The notes beneath the pieces were generated by a model. That model did not search any database, had not been told where the DNA came from, and saw only the letters and a list, made by a program, of their open reading frames with translations. Of a stretch of DNA of 64,000 bases, positions 53,586 to 62,536 are shown piece after piece. Origin of the DNA: Nitratireductor sp. Its GTDB lineage: Bacteria > Pseudomonadota > Alphaproteobacteria > Rhizobiales > Rhizobiaceae. The stretch is from assembly GCA_020637805.1 (NCBI GenBank), contig JACKJU010000001.1:186001-250000 (forward strand). The letters run 5' to 3'. The position numbers and the translations under genes are program-made. Numbering within the stretch: the stretch's first letter is position 1; each line of letters starts with the position of its first letter.

Positions 53586-53864
53586 TCAATCATTCCTGCG
53601 GGCGGGTGCTTTCGTGCCCGCATGCGATAGAATGGCTTGAAACATTGGGATGCACATGTGATCGGGCGGCAGCACCTCGCCGGTGAACCACATAAGAAGG
53701 TCCCGGTCGTGTTCGTTCATGATTGCCTCGAACTCATCCAGTTCTGCTTCGCTCATCGACATCACTTGAGCATCCGCATAGCCGCCCAGAATGATATCCA
53801 TCTCCTTGATGCCGCGATGATTGGCACGATAGAGTATTTGCTTGCGGCGGTTGGTATCGTTCAT
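53586..53864 (-). CDS. sdhE: Succinate dehydrogenase assembly factor SdhE
   Basis: Small all-alpha protein that promotes flavinylation of succinate dehydrogenase. 92 residues with the hallmark RANHRGIKEMDIILGGYAD (RGxxE motif), SEAELDEFEAIMNEHDRDLL and WFTGEVLPPDH. Start at ATG 53864 (MNDTNRRKQIL). It lies between mfd and the divergent recG, the standard arrangement in this group. Confidence 0.94.
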   Translation of the reverse strand: MNDTNRRKQILYRANHRGIKEMDIILGGYADAQVMSMSEAELDEFEAIMNEHDRDLLMWFTGEVLPPDHMCIPMFQAILSHAGTKAPARRND

Positions 53865-53966
53865 ATCTAAGCCGAACCTCAAAAGATGCGATGTTTGCCG
53901 TGCTTTTTGCACCGGGCGCCCTGTACATAGAACAAATCGCAGTCACTGCCAGCAGGAAATTGCCCG

Positions 53967-56075
53967 ATGCGGCCCGAAATTCTCAATCCCCTCTTCAAGC
54001 AGGTGTCCAGCCTGGAGGGAATCGGCCCGAAACTCGAGAAGGCACTTACGCGCCTGTTTCGCGGCAGCGAGCAGGCAGAAGCTGCAACACTGCGCGATCT
54101 CCTTTTCCACAGGCCCCATTCAATCATCGACAGACGGCGACAGCCCGGCATTGCCAATGCACCGGAAGGCGTCATCGTCACGTTGAAAGTCCGCGTCGAC
54201 CGGCACCAGCCGCCACCTCGCGGCAATACGCGCGTACCCTACCGGGTGTTCGTTCACGACGAAACCGGAGAACTTGCGCTGGTTTTCTTCCGGGCGCACG
54301 GAAACTGGCTGGATCGCATGCTCCCGGTTGGAGAAACGCGCCACGTTTCCGGGCGCGTCGAGTGGTTCAACGGCAGGCCAACCATGATCCACCCCGACCA
54401 TATCGTGGACGAGGCGGAATTCGCCGCCATGCCGCTGGTCGAACCTGTCTATCCGAACACCTCCGGCATGGCACAGAAATCGCTGCAGAAGGCGATCCGT
54501 TCTGCGGTTGAACAGTTGCCCGATCTTCCCGAATGGATCGATCCCGCTCTCAGGGAACGCGAAGGCTGGCCCGACTTCCGGCAGGCAGTCGAGCGCCTGC
54601 ACGAACCGCGCGACGCACTTGACCTGGAACCTTCCGCGCCGCATCGGCGCCGTCTTGCCTTTGACGAGTTTCTGTCGGGTCAGATCGCACTTGCCCTGAT
54701 GCGCGAACGCATGCGCAAGGCCGGCGGCAGGAAGCGTGAATCCTCGGGCAAGATGGAAGCTGCCATCCTCAACAGTTTCGCCTATCCGCTGACGGCCGGG
54801 CAGTCTCAGGCCATCGCGGACATCAAGGCCGACCAGGCGAAACCGGAGCGCATGCTCCGGCTGTTGCAAGGCGATGTCGGCTCGGGAAAGACCATCGTTG
54901 CGCTGATGGCGGCAGCCAACGCCATCGAAGCTGGAAGCCAGGCAGCCATCATGGCCCCGACTGAAATTCTTGCCCGGCAGCATTTCGCCTCTATAGCGCC
55001 GCTCGCAGAGGCGGCAGGCATCCGCTGCGCCATCCTGACCGGGCGTGAAAGAGGCAAGGCGCGGGAGGCAATCCTCTCAGGGCTGAATTCCGGCGATATA
55101 GACCTGCTCGTCGGGACCCACGCACTCTTCCAGGGACCGGTAAGTTTCAAGGACCTGGGACTGGCGGTCATCGATGAACAGCACCGGTTCGGCGTTCACC
55201 AGCGGCTTGCGCTGGGAGACAAAAGCCCGCACGCGGACGTGCTGGTAATGACTGCAACGCCGATACCGCGCACGCTGGTGATGACATGGTATGGCGACAT
55301 GGAAGTCTCAAAGCTGACCGAGAAGCCCGCAGGCAGGAGGGAGATTGCAACGAGTGCGCTTCCGCTTGACCGGCTGGATGAACTCATTGCCAGGATCGGC
55401 AAGGCAATCGCGGAAGGCCAGAAGGTGTACTGGGTGTGCCCGCTTGTCGAAGACAGCGAGGAGGTGGATGCCACTTCGGCGGAGGAGCGTCACGCGGCCC
55501 TTGCACGGGTCTTCGGCAACAACGCCGGACTGGTACATGGACGGATGCGCGCGGAAGAAAAGGATGCGGCCATGCTGGCGTTTCGCGATGGCGGCATCCG
55601 CATCCTCGTCGCCACGACCGTGATCGAGGTTGGCGTCGACGTTCCCGATGCGACCATCATCGTTATCGAGAATGCCGAGCGCTTCGGTCTTGCACAAATG
55701 CACCAGTTGCGCGGGCGCGTGGGCCGGTCAGACAGGCAATCCCACTGCATCCTTCTCTACAAGTCACCGCTTGGCGTTATCGCCACCGAACGGCTCAAGA
55801 CCATGCGCGAAACAAATGACGGGTTCCTGATTGCGGAGAAGGATCTCAAGCTTCGCGGCGAAGGTGAAATTCTCGGTACCCGGCAATCCGGGGCACCGGG
55901 CTTCAACCTTGCAAGTGCCGAGCATCACGGCGATGTGCTGGAAATGGCTAGAGATGCCGCGCGGCTGGCCATTCACCGCAATCCCGACCTCTCCGGGCCT
56001 GGCGGAGAAGCCTTGCGCAACATGCTCTACCTTTTCGGTCAGGATCAGGCAGTGCGGCTGCTGCGCTCGGGATAG
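53967..56075 (+). CDS. recG: ATP-dependent DNA helicase RecG
   Basis: SF2 fork-remodelling helicase. 702 residues: wedge/OB domain (FRAHGNWLDRMLPVGETRHV), SFAYPLTAGQSQAI, Walker A in LLQGDVGSGKTIVALMAA, LAVIDEQHRFGVHQRLALGD, VMTATPIPRTLVMTWYGDME, TTVIEVGVDVPDATIIVIEN, MHQLRGRVGRSDRQSHCILL and the C-terminal GEGEILGTRQSGAPGFNLAS. AGGAAA precedes ATG 53967. Transcribed divergently from sdhE-mfd. Confidence 0.97.
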   Translation: MRPEILNPLFKQVSSLEGIGPKLEKALTRLFRGSEQAEAATLRDLLFHRPHSIIDRRRQPGIANAPEGVIVTLKVRVDRHQPPPRGNTRVPYRVFVHDETGELALVFFRAHGNWLDRMLPVGETRHVSGRVEWFNGRPTMIHPDHIVDEAEFAAMPLVEPVYPNTSGMAQKSLQKAIRSAVEQLPDLPEWIDPALREREGWPDFRQAVERLHEPRDALDLEPSAPHRRRLAFDEFLSGQIALALMRERMRKAGGRKRESSGKMEAAILNSFAYPLTAGQSQAIADIKADQAKPERMLRLLQGDVGSGKTIVALMAAANAIEAGSQAAIMAPTEILARQHFASIAPLAEAAGIRCAILTGRERGKAREAILSGLNSGDIDLLVGTHALFQGPVSFKDLGLAVIDEQHRFGVHQRLALGDKSPHADVLVMTATPIPRTLVMTWYGDMEVSKLTEKPAGRREIATSALPLDRLDELIARIGKAIAEGQKVYWVCPLVEDSEEVDATSAEERHAALARVFGNNAGLVHGRMRAEEKDAAMLAFRDGGIRILVATTVIEVGVDVPDATIIVIENAERFGLAQMHQLRGRVGRSDRQSHCILLYKSPLGVIATERLKTMRETNDGFLIAEKDLKLRGEGEILGTRQSGAPGFNLASAEHHGDVLEMARDAARLAIHRNPDLSGPGGEALRNMLYLFGQDQAVRLLRSG

Positions 56076-56121
56076 CGGTCACATTTCAACGGCGAGGAAG
56101 AACCGCTGCGGAGCGACGCAA

Positions 56122-56847
56122 TCAGCGTTTTTTCTTGTTCGAGCTGTCCTCGGGAGAAGCCTCGAACAATGCCCTGAGAGCGTTGTCCTTTGCCTTCTGG
56201 GCGTCGGCGAGGTCCTTCAGCTTCTTCTGCTGCTTCTGGTCATCGGGCGCTACCAGCCCGGCAGAGATGATGAGCTTGGCAGCCTCTTCCACCGACATGT
56301 CGAGTATGACGAGATCCTCGCGCGGGACGAAGAGCAGGAATCCGGAAGTCGGGTTCGGGGTCGTGGGCAGGAAGACGGACATCGTGTCCTCGCCGCGCGC
56401 GATCAGTTTCTTGTCCACCTCGCCCTTGGTCTTGGTGGCAATGAAGACCATCGCCCACAGTCCCTTTCGCGGGTATTCGATCAGGGCCACTTCCTTGAAG
56501 GATGCCGACGTATCTGAAAGCACTGTCTCAAATATCTGCTTCAAGCCTTTGTAAAGATTGCGAACTACCGGCATTCTGTCCAGCAACCCTTCGCCCCAGT
56601 GAACGATCGAGCGGCCAATGAAGTTCGCGGCAAGGAAGCCCAGCACCGTCAGCAGGAAGGCAGCTGCTATCAGGCCAAAACCCGGCACGTGGATTGGAAG
56701 ATAGGTGTCCGGGTTATAGGCCTCCGGAATGTAGGGAATGACCCAGCTGTCGACCCATTCGATGATTGTCCAGATCAGGTAGATCGTGATCAGGATCGGT
56801 GCGGCGATAATGAAGCCGGTCAGGAAATATGTTCTCAGTCGGGACAT
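56122..56847 (-). CDS. DUF502 family inner-membrane protein
   Basis: 241 residues with two N-terminal spans (FLTGFIIAAPILITIYLIWT and GFGLIAAAFLLTVLGFLAAN). The DUF502 body contains DRMPVVRNLYKGLKQIFETV, ALIEYPRKGLWAMVFIATKT, MSVFLPTTPNPTSGFLLFVP and VEEAAKLIISAGLVAP. A charged Lys-rich C-terminus follows. Commonly adjacent to recG and glmS in alphaproteobacteria; function unknown. ATG 56847 (MSRLRTYF) is preferred; upstream in-frame codons are generated by a 14-bp tandem repeat. Confidence 0.88.
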   Translation of the reverse strand: MSRLRTYFLTGFIIAAPILITIYLIWTIIEWVDSWVIPYIPEAYNPDTYLPIHVPGFGLIAAAFLLTVLGFLAANFIGRSIVHWGEGLLDRMPVVRNLYKGLKQIFETVLSDTSASFKEVALIEYPRKGLWAMVFIATKTKGEVDKKLIARGEDTMSVFLPTTPNPTSGFLLFVPREDLVILDMSVEEAAKLIISAGLVAPDDQKQQKKLKDLADAQKAKDNALRALFEASPEDSSNKKKR

Positions 56848-56856
56848 AGGCGGTTT

Positions 56857-56888
56857 CCAGGCGGGTGGTTCCAGGCGGGTGGTTCCAG
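56857..56888. repeat. 14-bp tandem repeat upstream of the DUF502 gene
   Basis: Unit CCAGGCGGGTGGTT at 56857-56870 and again at 56871-56884, with a partial third CCAG. It lies 10 bases before the DUF502 start, in the 5' leader. Confidence 0.85.
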
Positions 56889-57013
56889 AAGACACTGCAG
56901 AAATAGATATCTGCGCACCCGTCGGGTGCTGTCAGCAGATATAATGCACTGCACAAGACAATTGTATAGCACTTGAAAAACAAACCGGACACACGATGCT
57001 GCAGCCCCGCCTG

Positions 57014-57039
57014 CCTGAGCCGGAATATTCCGTCTCAGG
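57014..57039 (-). repeat. 26-bp inverted repeat downstream of glmS
   Basis: CCTGAG-C-CGGAAT / ATTCCG-T-CTCAGG: 12 of 13 positions pair. It lies 73 bases after the glmS stop and could fold as a hairpin in the glmS transcript (no U-run), or act as a protein-binding site upstream of the DUF502 gene. A 10-bp direct repeat (TGTTTGCCTT) lies at 57054 and 57067. Confidence 0.5.
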
Positions 57040-57111
57040 TCAGCGGGCACAACTGTTTGCCTTTATTGTTTGCCTTGATTTGTTGCCGGGAGCGGCGCAA
57101 CGGCAGCCGCG

Positions 57112-58938
57112 CTATTCGACCGTCACAGACTTGGCGAGGTTGCGCGGCTGATCCACGTCCGTGCCCATCGTCACAGCGGTATGATACGCCAGCAACTGGA
57201 CCGGAATGGCATAAACGAGCGGTGTGAGAATTTCCGGCATGTCAGGCAGGACGATCAGGTGCTCGGTCTTGACGGATGTCTCCGCGGCACCCTTCTCGTC
57301 GGTGATCAGGATTATGCGGCCGCCACGGGCCGATACTTCCTGCATGTTCGATACGGTTTTCTCGAAAATGCGGTCATGCGGCGCGATGACAACGACCGGC
57401 ATGTTCTCGTCGATGAGCGCGATTGGACCGTGCTTGAGTTCTCCTGCTGCATACCCCTCGGCATGAATGTAGGAGATCTCCTTGAGCTTCAGCGCACCCT
57501 CCATTGCCAGCGGGAAGTTGGTGTCGCGTCCGAGATAGAGAACGTGCTTCACGCGCGCGAGATCGTGGGCGATCGTCTCGATCTGCTTTTCCAGCTTGAG
57601 TGCCTGGTTGGCGAAGCGAGGTGCCTCTGTCAGATCCCGAACCAGCTGGTGTTCACGTTCAGCGTCGATGGTGCCGCGCGCCTTGCCCGCAGCTATGGCA
57701 AGCGAAGCCAGTACCGACAGCTGGCAGGTGAATGCCTTGGTCGAGGCAACGCCGATTTCGGGACCCGCAAGCGTCGGGAAAATGGCATTGGATTCGCGCG
57801 CAATCGTCGATTCACGAACGTTGACCACCGAACCGATATGCATCCCCTGCTCCCTGCAGTAGCGAAGCGAGGCGAGCGTATCGGCCGTTTCGCCAGATTG
57901 GGAGATGAACATTGCAAGGTCGCCCTTTGCCAGCGGCATCTCGCGGTAGCGGAATTCAGAGGCGATATCGATATCAACAGGAAGGCGCGCATAACGCTCG
58001 AACCAGTATTTGCCGATCATTCCGGCATAATAGGCCGTGCCGCATGCCGAAATGGCAAGCCGATCAATTTCGGCAAAATCGAATGGCAGTCCCTCGCTGC
58101 CGCGAACCTCGCAGGTGCCGAAATCGGCGTAATTCGACAGCGTATGGGAAATGACCTCAGGCTGTTCGTAGATTTCCTTCTGCATGAAGTGGCGATGGTT
58201 GCCCTTGTCGACCAACAGCGCGGAGCCAACTGAATGCTGCATGGCACGTTCCACAGGCGCACCATTGATGTCGAAAATCTTCACATCGTTGCGGGTGACG
58301 ACGCACCAGTCTCCATCCTCCAGATAGGTGATGCGATTGGTGAACGGCGCGAGCGCGATTGCATCCGACCCGAGGAACATTTCGTCCTCGCCATGGCCAA
58401 TGGCGAGCGGCGGGCCGTTGCGTGCACCGACGATGAGATCCGTTTCGCTCTTGAAAAGAATGGCAAGCGCAAACGCGCCTTCGAGCCTTGCAATCGCCTT
58501 GTGAGCCGCCTCAACAGCGCCCAGCCCCTGTTTCAGGCCGCGCGAGACGAGGTGGGCGACAACTTCTGTATCGGTCTGAGAGGTAAAGACGTAGCCATCC
58601 GCTGAAAGTTCGTCGCGCAATGCGCGAAAATTCTCGATGATGCCATTGTGCACGACGGCGACGTTTTCCGAGAAATGCGGATGGGCGTTGACCTCGTTGG
58701 GCACGCCATGCGTGGCCCAGCGCGTGTGGCCGATGCCAACCGTTCCGGACAGCGGACTGTCCTTCAGCCGGTTCTCAAGATTGACGAGCTTGCCCTGTGC
58801 ACGGCGGCGATCCAGATGGTCGCCCTCTATCGTTGCCACGCCGGCAGAATCATAGCCCCGGTATTCAAGTCGTTTAAGGGCGTCCACGAGAAGTGGCGCT
58901 ACCGGCACGTTACCGACGATTCCAACAATTCCACACAT
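57112..58938 (-). CDS. glmS: Glutamine--fructose-6-phosphate aminotransferase
   Basis: First enzyme of UDP-GlcNAc synthesis. 608 residues. N-terminal Cys2 glutaminase: MCGIVGIVGNVPVAPLLVDA, LEYRGYDSAGVATI, GIGHTRWATHGVPNEVNAHP. Two SIS isomerase domains follow: CGTAYYAGMIGKYWFERYAR, ISQSGETADTLASLRYCREQ and the C-terminal AYHTAVTMGTDVDQPRNLAK-SVTVE end. Downstream of glmU, 209 bases apart; no glmS ribozyme is expected or seen. Confidence 0.98.
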   Translation of the reverse strand: MCGIVGIVGNVPVAPLLVDALKRLEYRGYDSAGVATIEGDHLDRRRAQGKLVNLENRLKDSPLSGTVGIGHTRWATHGVPNEVNAHPHFSENVAVVHNGIIENFRALRDELSADGYVFTSQTDTEVVAHLVSRGLKQGLGAVEAAHKAIARLEGAFALAILFKSETDLIVGARNGPPLAIGHGEDEMFLGSDAIALAPFTNRITYLEDGDWCVVTRNDVKIFDINGAPVERAMQHSVGSALLVDKGNHRHFMQKEIYEQPEVISHTLSNYADFGTCEVRGSEGLPFDFAEIDRLAISACGTAYYAGMIGKYWFERYARLPVDIDIASEFRYREMPLAKGDLAMFISQSGETADTLASLRYCREQGMHIGSVVNVRESTIARESNAIFPTLAGPEIGVASTKAFTCQLSVLASLAIAAGKARGTIDAEREHQLVRDLTEAPRFANQALKLEKQIETIAHDLARVKHVLYLGRDTNFPLAMEGALKLKEISYIHAEGYAAGELKHGPIALIDENMPVVVIAPHDRIFEKTVSNMQEVSARGGRIILITDEKGAAETSVKTEHLIVLPDMPEILTPLVYAIPVQLLAYHTAVTMGTDVDQPRNLAKSVTVE

Positions 58939-59147
58939 TCAGATTGATCCGTTCCTTGTTCGCAGATTCACCGGCAAGAACCGTTCCAAAAGCCTGCACC
59001 AAATTGGCACAAACCAGCCCGGAGAATCACGCCTCTCGTCAATTCTACATGCAATCGGCAGGCAAATACCGGTTGACCAAGCGGCCATAGCAAAGGTGCC
59101 CCGAGCGCACCACTCAAAACAGGTTTCAGATTGTGTACGAGACGGGC

Positions 59148-60509
59148 TCAACGCGACTTCTTGCGCTCTTCCTTGATCCTGGCATTGCGCTCGCGGATTT
59201 CCCTGCCGCGGCCTTCCATAACCACTTGGCGTCCCCGCGCAATTGCAAGTGCGTCGGACGCCACGTCGGAAACAATGACACTGCCGGAACCGACATACGC
59301 CCCATCACCAATCTTCACCGGTGCCACGAGCGAAGAATTCGTCCCGATGAAGGCACCTGCGCCTATGTCGGTATGCCACTTGTTGGCTCCGTCATAATTG
59401 CAGGTGATGGTCCCTGCCCCGATATTGGCTTTCGCCCCTACCCTTGCATCGCCGATATAGCTGAGGTGGTTGATCTTGGCACCTTTCTCGACAGCAGCGT
59501 TCTTGACCTCGCAGAAATTGCCGACCTTCGCGTCCTCTTTCAGGACAGTCCCCGGCCTCAATCTCGCGAACGGGCCGACCTGGGCTCCGGCCGCAATGCG
59601 CACGCCTTCGAGATGGCAAAATGCCCTGATCTGGACCCCTTCGGCAATTTCCACGCCGGGACCGAAATAGATGTTCGGCTCAAGGACCGTGTCGGTTCCG
59701 ATGACCGTATCGTGGCAAAGGTGAACCGTTTCGGGCGCCTGCATGGTAACGCCGGAACGCATGAGTTCGCTTCGGCGATTTGACTGCCAGATACCCTCCA
59801 CGCGTGCGAGGTCGTAGCGGTCATTCACACCATGAAGTTCGTTCTCGTCCGCCTCGATCGCAGATGTCTTCATGCGTTTCGAGCGTGCGATCTCAACAGC
59901 GTCAGTGAGGTAATATTCGTTCTTGGCGTTGTCGTTTCCAATCGCTTCCAGGATTTCCAGGGCGCGATCGCCGTTCAACGCGATGATCCCGCCATTGCAG
60001 AAGCGAATTTTCAGTTCCTCGTCAGAACAATCCCGATGCTCGCGGATGGCAAGGAGTTCACCGTCGCTTTCGATCAGGCGGCCGTAGCCAAACGGTTCAT
60101 CTGTCCTGAAGCCCAAAACGACGACATCGGCCCCGTGCTCCCGCGCACGGCGCAGGCGCAGAAGCGATTCAGGACGCAAAAGCGGGGTATCGCCGGTAAC
60201 GACCAGAATATCGTCGAAACCGCGTGCGATCACGTCACGGGCGCAAAGGACGGCATGACCGGTACCAAGGCGTTCTTTCTGCTCCACGATCACAACGTCG
60301 TCCGAAAAGCGCCGTGCCTCTGCCTCAACCAGATCCGCATCGCGCCCGACCACGACGGCCTGGGTGTCGCCGCCGGCCTTGATCGCCGAACCGATGACAT
60401 GGCCGACGAGCGATTTGCCAGCGAGCTCGTGCAGTACTTTCGGTGTTGCCGATTTCATGCGCGAACCTTCGCCCGCTGCGAGAATGATTGTCAGACAGGT
60501 TCTTGCCAT
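59148..60509 (-). CDS. glmU: Bifunctional GlmU (N-acetyltransferase/uridylyltransferase)
   Basis: Acetylates glucosamine-1-phosphate and attaches UMP to give UDP-GlcNAc for peptidoglycan and lipid A. 453 residues. Uridylyltransferase domain: TIILAAGEGSRMKSATPKVL, VEQKERLGTGHAVLCA, VTGDTPLLRPESLLRL. Left-handed beta-helix acetyltransferase domain: FARLRPGTVLKEDAKVGNFC, EVKNAAVEKGAKINHLSYIG (catalytic His) and GAGTITCNYDGANKWHTDIG. ATG 60509. Confidence 0.98.
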   Translation of the reverse strand: MARTCLTIILAAGEGSRMKSATPKVLHELAGKSLVGHVIGSAIKAGGDTQAVVVGRDADLVEAEARRFSDDVVIVEQKERLGTGHAVLCARDVIARGFDDILVVTGDTPLLRPESLLRLRRAREHGADVVVLGFRTDEPFGYGRLIESDGELLAIREHRDCSDEELKIRFCNGGIIALNGDRALEILEAIGNDNAKNEYYLTDAVEIARSKRMKTSAIEADENELHGVNDRYDLARVEGIWQSNRRSELMRSGVTMQAPETVHLCHDTVIGTDTVLEPNIYFGPGVEIAEGVQIRAFCHLEGVRIAAGAQVGPFARLRPGTVLKEDAKVGNFCEVKNAAVEKGAKINHLSYIGDARVGAKANIGAGTITCNYDGANKWHTDIGAGAFIGTNSSLVAPVKIGDGAYVGSGSVIVSDVASDALAIARGRQVVMEGRGREIRERNARIKEERKKSR

Positions 60510-60702
60510 TTTCGATCTCCAGCGTTAACCGGTAGCAACTGCCATTTTTCACCTACAAGCGTGTTTCGTCTGGCAGTCGCGCAACCCATGACAGATTCGG
60601 CGCGCAAGAAAAACGTATCCGTTGCAGGCCGGCCAGATATGCCGGATACAGGTACGTCGCACTTGAACGCGTGAACGCAGACACTACCGCACTCAGGATT
60701 GC

Positions 60703-61278
60703 ATGCAGATGACTGATAGTAGCAAGGAAGCATCGCCAATTCCGTTATGGCTCATGGCCCTTGCAGTGCTGGTCGTGATCGCCCTGGTCACATTTGCATG
60801 GGTTATAGGCCGTGAGCTTGTTGCGGGAAAGCAAAAAGCCGATACCGGTAGCCTGACTACCACAACGCCTGCCGCTTCCGATGACGGGCCGCTCTCGATT
60901 CTGCCGCGCGAGGCCGGTGGCGTAACCGTCGTCGAAAAGCAACCGGAAGCCGTCGCAACCCCGGCTATTGTGGCGCCGATTGCCGCCGGCGCAGCTGTTG
61001 CCAGCGGCTATGCCATGGATCTGGGTGCTGCCGTTTCGTTCATCGACCTTACTGCGCGCTTCCACAACATAGAGATGACCAATGGTCCCGAGAACTTCGT
61101 CCGCCTCGAACCCAGGGCCGTCCTGCGCGAGACGGACAGCGGACTTGAAGCCCGGCTTCTCGTCGGTCCTTTCGATACCGAAAATGCGGCCGAGGAAGCC
61201 TGCGCCGCGCTTGAACTTCCAGACGACCTGCAATGCCAACCCGTCCTGTTCGAGGGCGAGATAATTCCCCGGGAATAG
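60703..61278 (+). CDS. Single-span membrane protein with SPOR-like C-terminal domain
   Basis: 191 residues. A short cytoplasmic head, one membrane span (PLWLMALAVLVVIALVTFAW), a Thr/Ala/Pro-rich periplasmic linker (about 45-105), and a compact C-terminal domain with ARLLVGPFDTENAAEEACAA and DLQCQPVLFEGEIIPRE. The VGPF-x-(AE)-x-C pattern is that of SPOR peptidoglycan-binding domains, though short and divergent. ATG 60703 follows AGGATTGC; a second ATG lies two codons later. Divergent from glmU. May be a division-site or envelope protein. Confidence 0.7.
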   Translation: MQMTDSSKEASPIPLWLMALAVLVVIALVTFAWVIGRELVAGKQKADTGSLTTTTPAASDDGPLSILPREAGGVTVVEKQPEAVATPAIVAPIAAGAAVASGYAMDLGAAVSFIDLTARFHNIEMTNGPENFVRLEPRAVLRETDSGLEARLLVGPFDTENAAEEACAALELPDDLQCQPVLFEGEIIPRE

Positions 61279-61328
61279 AAACCGGGCAGATGGCCAATCA
61301 CGGCCTATCCCGAGACGAGTCCTAGCAA

Positions 61329-62260
61329 ATGACGACTGAAACAAACTCCGGGCGCCTGACGGCGTATATCGTCATGTTTTTTGCGCCGCTGTTCTTCTCC
61401 ACTAATGTCGTCTTTGGCCGCGCGGCAACCGATATTGCCCCCTTCACCCTGGCCTTCCTGCGCTGGGGGCTTGCTGCACTGATCCTGCTCGCCTTGTCGC
61501 GCAAATCATGGCCGCAGATGGTCACCGTCCTGAGATCGCAATGGAAACTCCTGATGCTGCAGGGTTTCCTCGGCATGTTCATTTGCGGTGGCCTTGTCTA
61601 CCTTGCACTCCACGAAACGACCGCCACAAACGGCACGCTGATCTACACCTCGCCGCCGGTCATCATCATCCTCATCGAGAGATTCTGGCGCGGAAGAAAG
61701 ATGCGTGCGCGCGAGATGGCGGGCGTATTGCTGGCGGTACTTGGTGTGTTGCTTATCGTTACGCGAGGAAACCTCGCCAATCTGGTAACCCTGCAGTTCA
61801 ATTCAGGCGATCTGATTTTCGTTTTCGCCGCCGTGTCTTGGGCGGTCTATTCCGTGATCCTGAAATCGGAGGCATTTGCCGGCCTGTCGAACACCCCTGA
61901 TTGCGCTCGTTGGCTGCAATGGGTGCCGTTGTGCTGGCGCCGTTTTCACTGGCCGAGTTCCTGATGGGCGAACCCACGCCTGTGACGCCCTGCACTGGGT
62001 AATCATTGGCGGGATCGTGCTGCTTGCGTCGGTAATGGCATTTTCCCTTTCCAGTACGGTGTCAGGGCGCTCGGGCCATCGCTGGCGCATCTTCATGTAC
62101 ATGCTCCGCCGTTCGGTGTCGGCTTTGCCCAAGTGGTATTTCTGGGCGAGTTTCAGCTCCTACCACGCGCTTGGCATTGCCGTGATCATGGGCGGGGTAA
62201 TGCTGGCGACATTTCTGCAAGGCTTCTTGCCGCAAGGCGTAGCATGTGTCCGGCACGGAC
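61329..62260 (+). pseudogene. EamA/DMT-family transporter with multiple frame changes
   Basis: The first half is intact (about 188 residues): YIVMFFAPLFFSTNVVFGRA, LRWGLAALILLALSRKSWPQ, YTSPPVIIILIERFWRGRKM, LIFVFAAVSWAVYSVILKSE. After about 61895 recognisable EamA sequence continues but jumps between frames: PLIALVG, then AAMGAVVLAPFSLAEFLMGE, HWVIIGGIVLLASVMAFSL, FQYGVRALGPSLA, IFMYML, PFGVGFAQVVFLGE and YHALGIAVIMGGVMLATF. That is about seven frame changes in 270 bases with conserved residues between them. It looks like a cluster of small indels or an assembly/sequencing fault. The 3' end is approximate; the product would be truncated as read. Confidence 0.8.
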
Positions 62261-62333
62261 GCGCTCGGCTAATGGGCCTGGATCGACAGTACCTTGCCGC
62301 CGCAACAGATTGACCGAAGAAGATAACAGAGAG

Positions 62334-62409
62334 TGGTGAGCGCTCAGGGGTTCGAACCCTGGACCTACTGATTAAAAGTCAGTTGCTCTACCAACTGAGC
62401 TAAGCGCTC
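62334..62409 (-). tRNA. tRNA-Lys (TTT)
   Basis: Minus-strand cloverleaf: acceptor GAGCGCT/AGCGCTC, D-arm TAGCTCAGTTGGTAGAGC, anticodon stem ACTGA/TCAGT with loop CTTTTAA, T-arm GGGTTCGAACCC, encoded CCA. 76 bases; 3' end points toward the damaged EamA gene. Confidence 0.97.
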
Positions 62410-62536
62410 CCGACCGGCAGCAAGAATGTGCCGAAACTCAGGGATCACCGGCAAGAACTTCCCGCCGGAGTCGCGCGGAAATTAGGGGCAACGCTGTCAC
62501 CGGTCAACCGTAAAATCAGCCGATGTCAAAAAAAGT

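Noticed and set aside
57054..57076. 10-bp direct repeat TGTTTGCCTT
   Set aside because: Short and AT-rich; could easily be chance, with no flanking mobile-element features.
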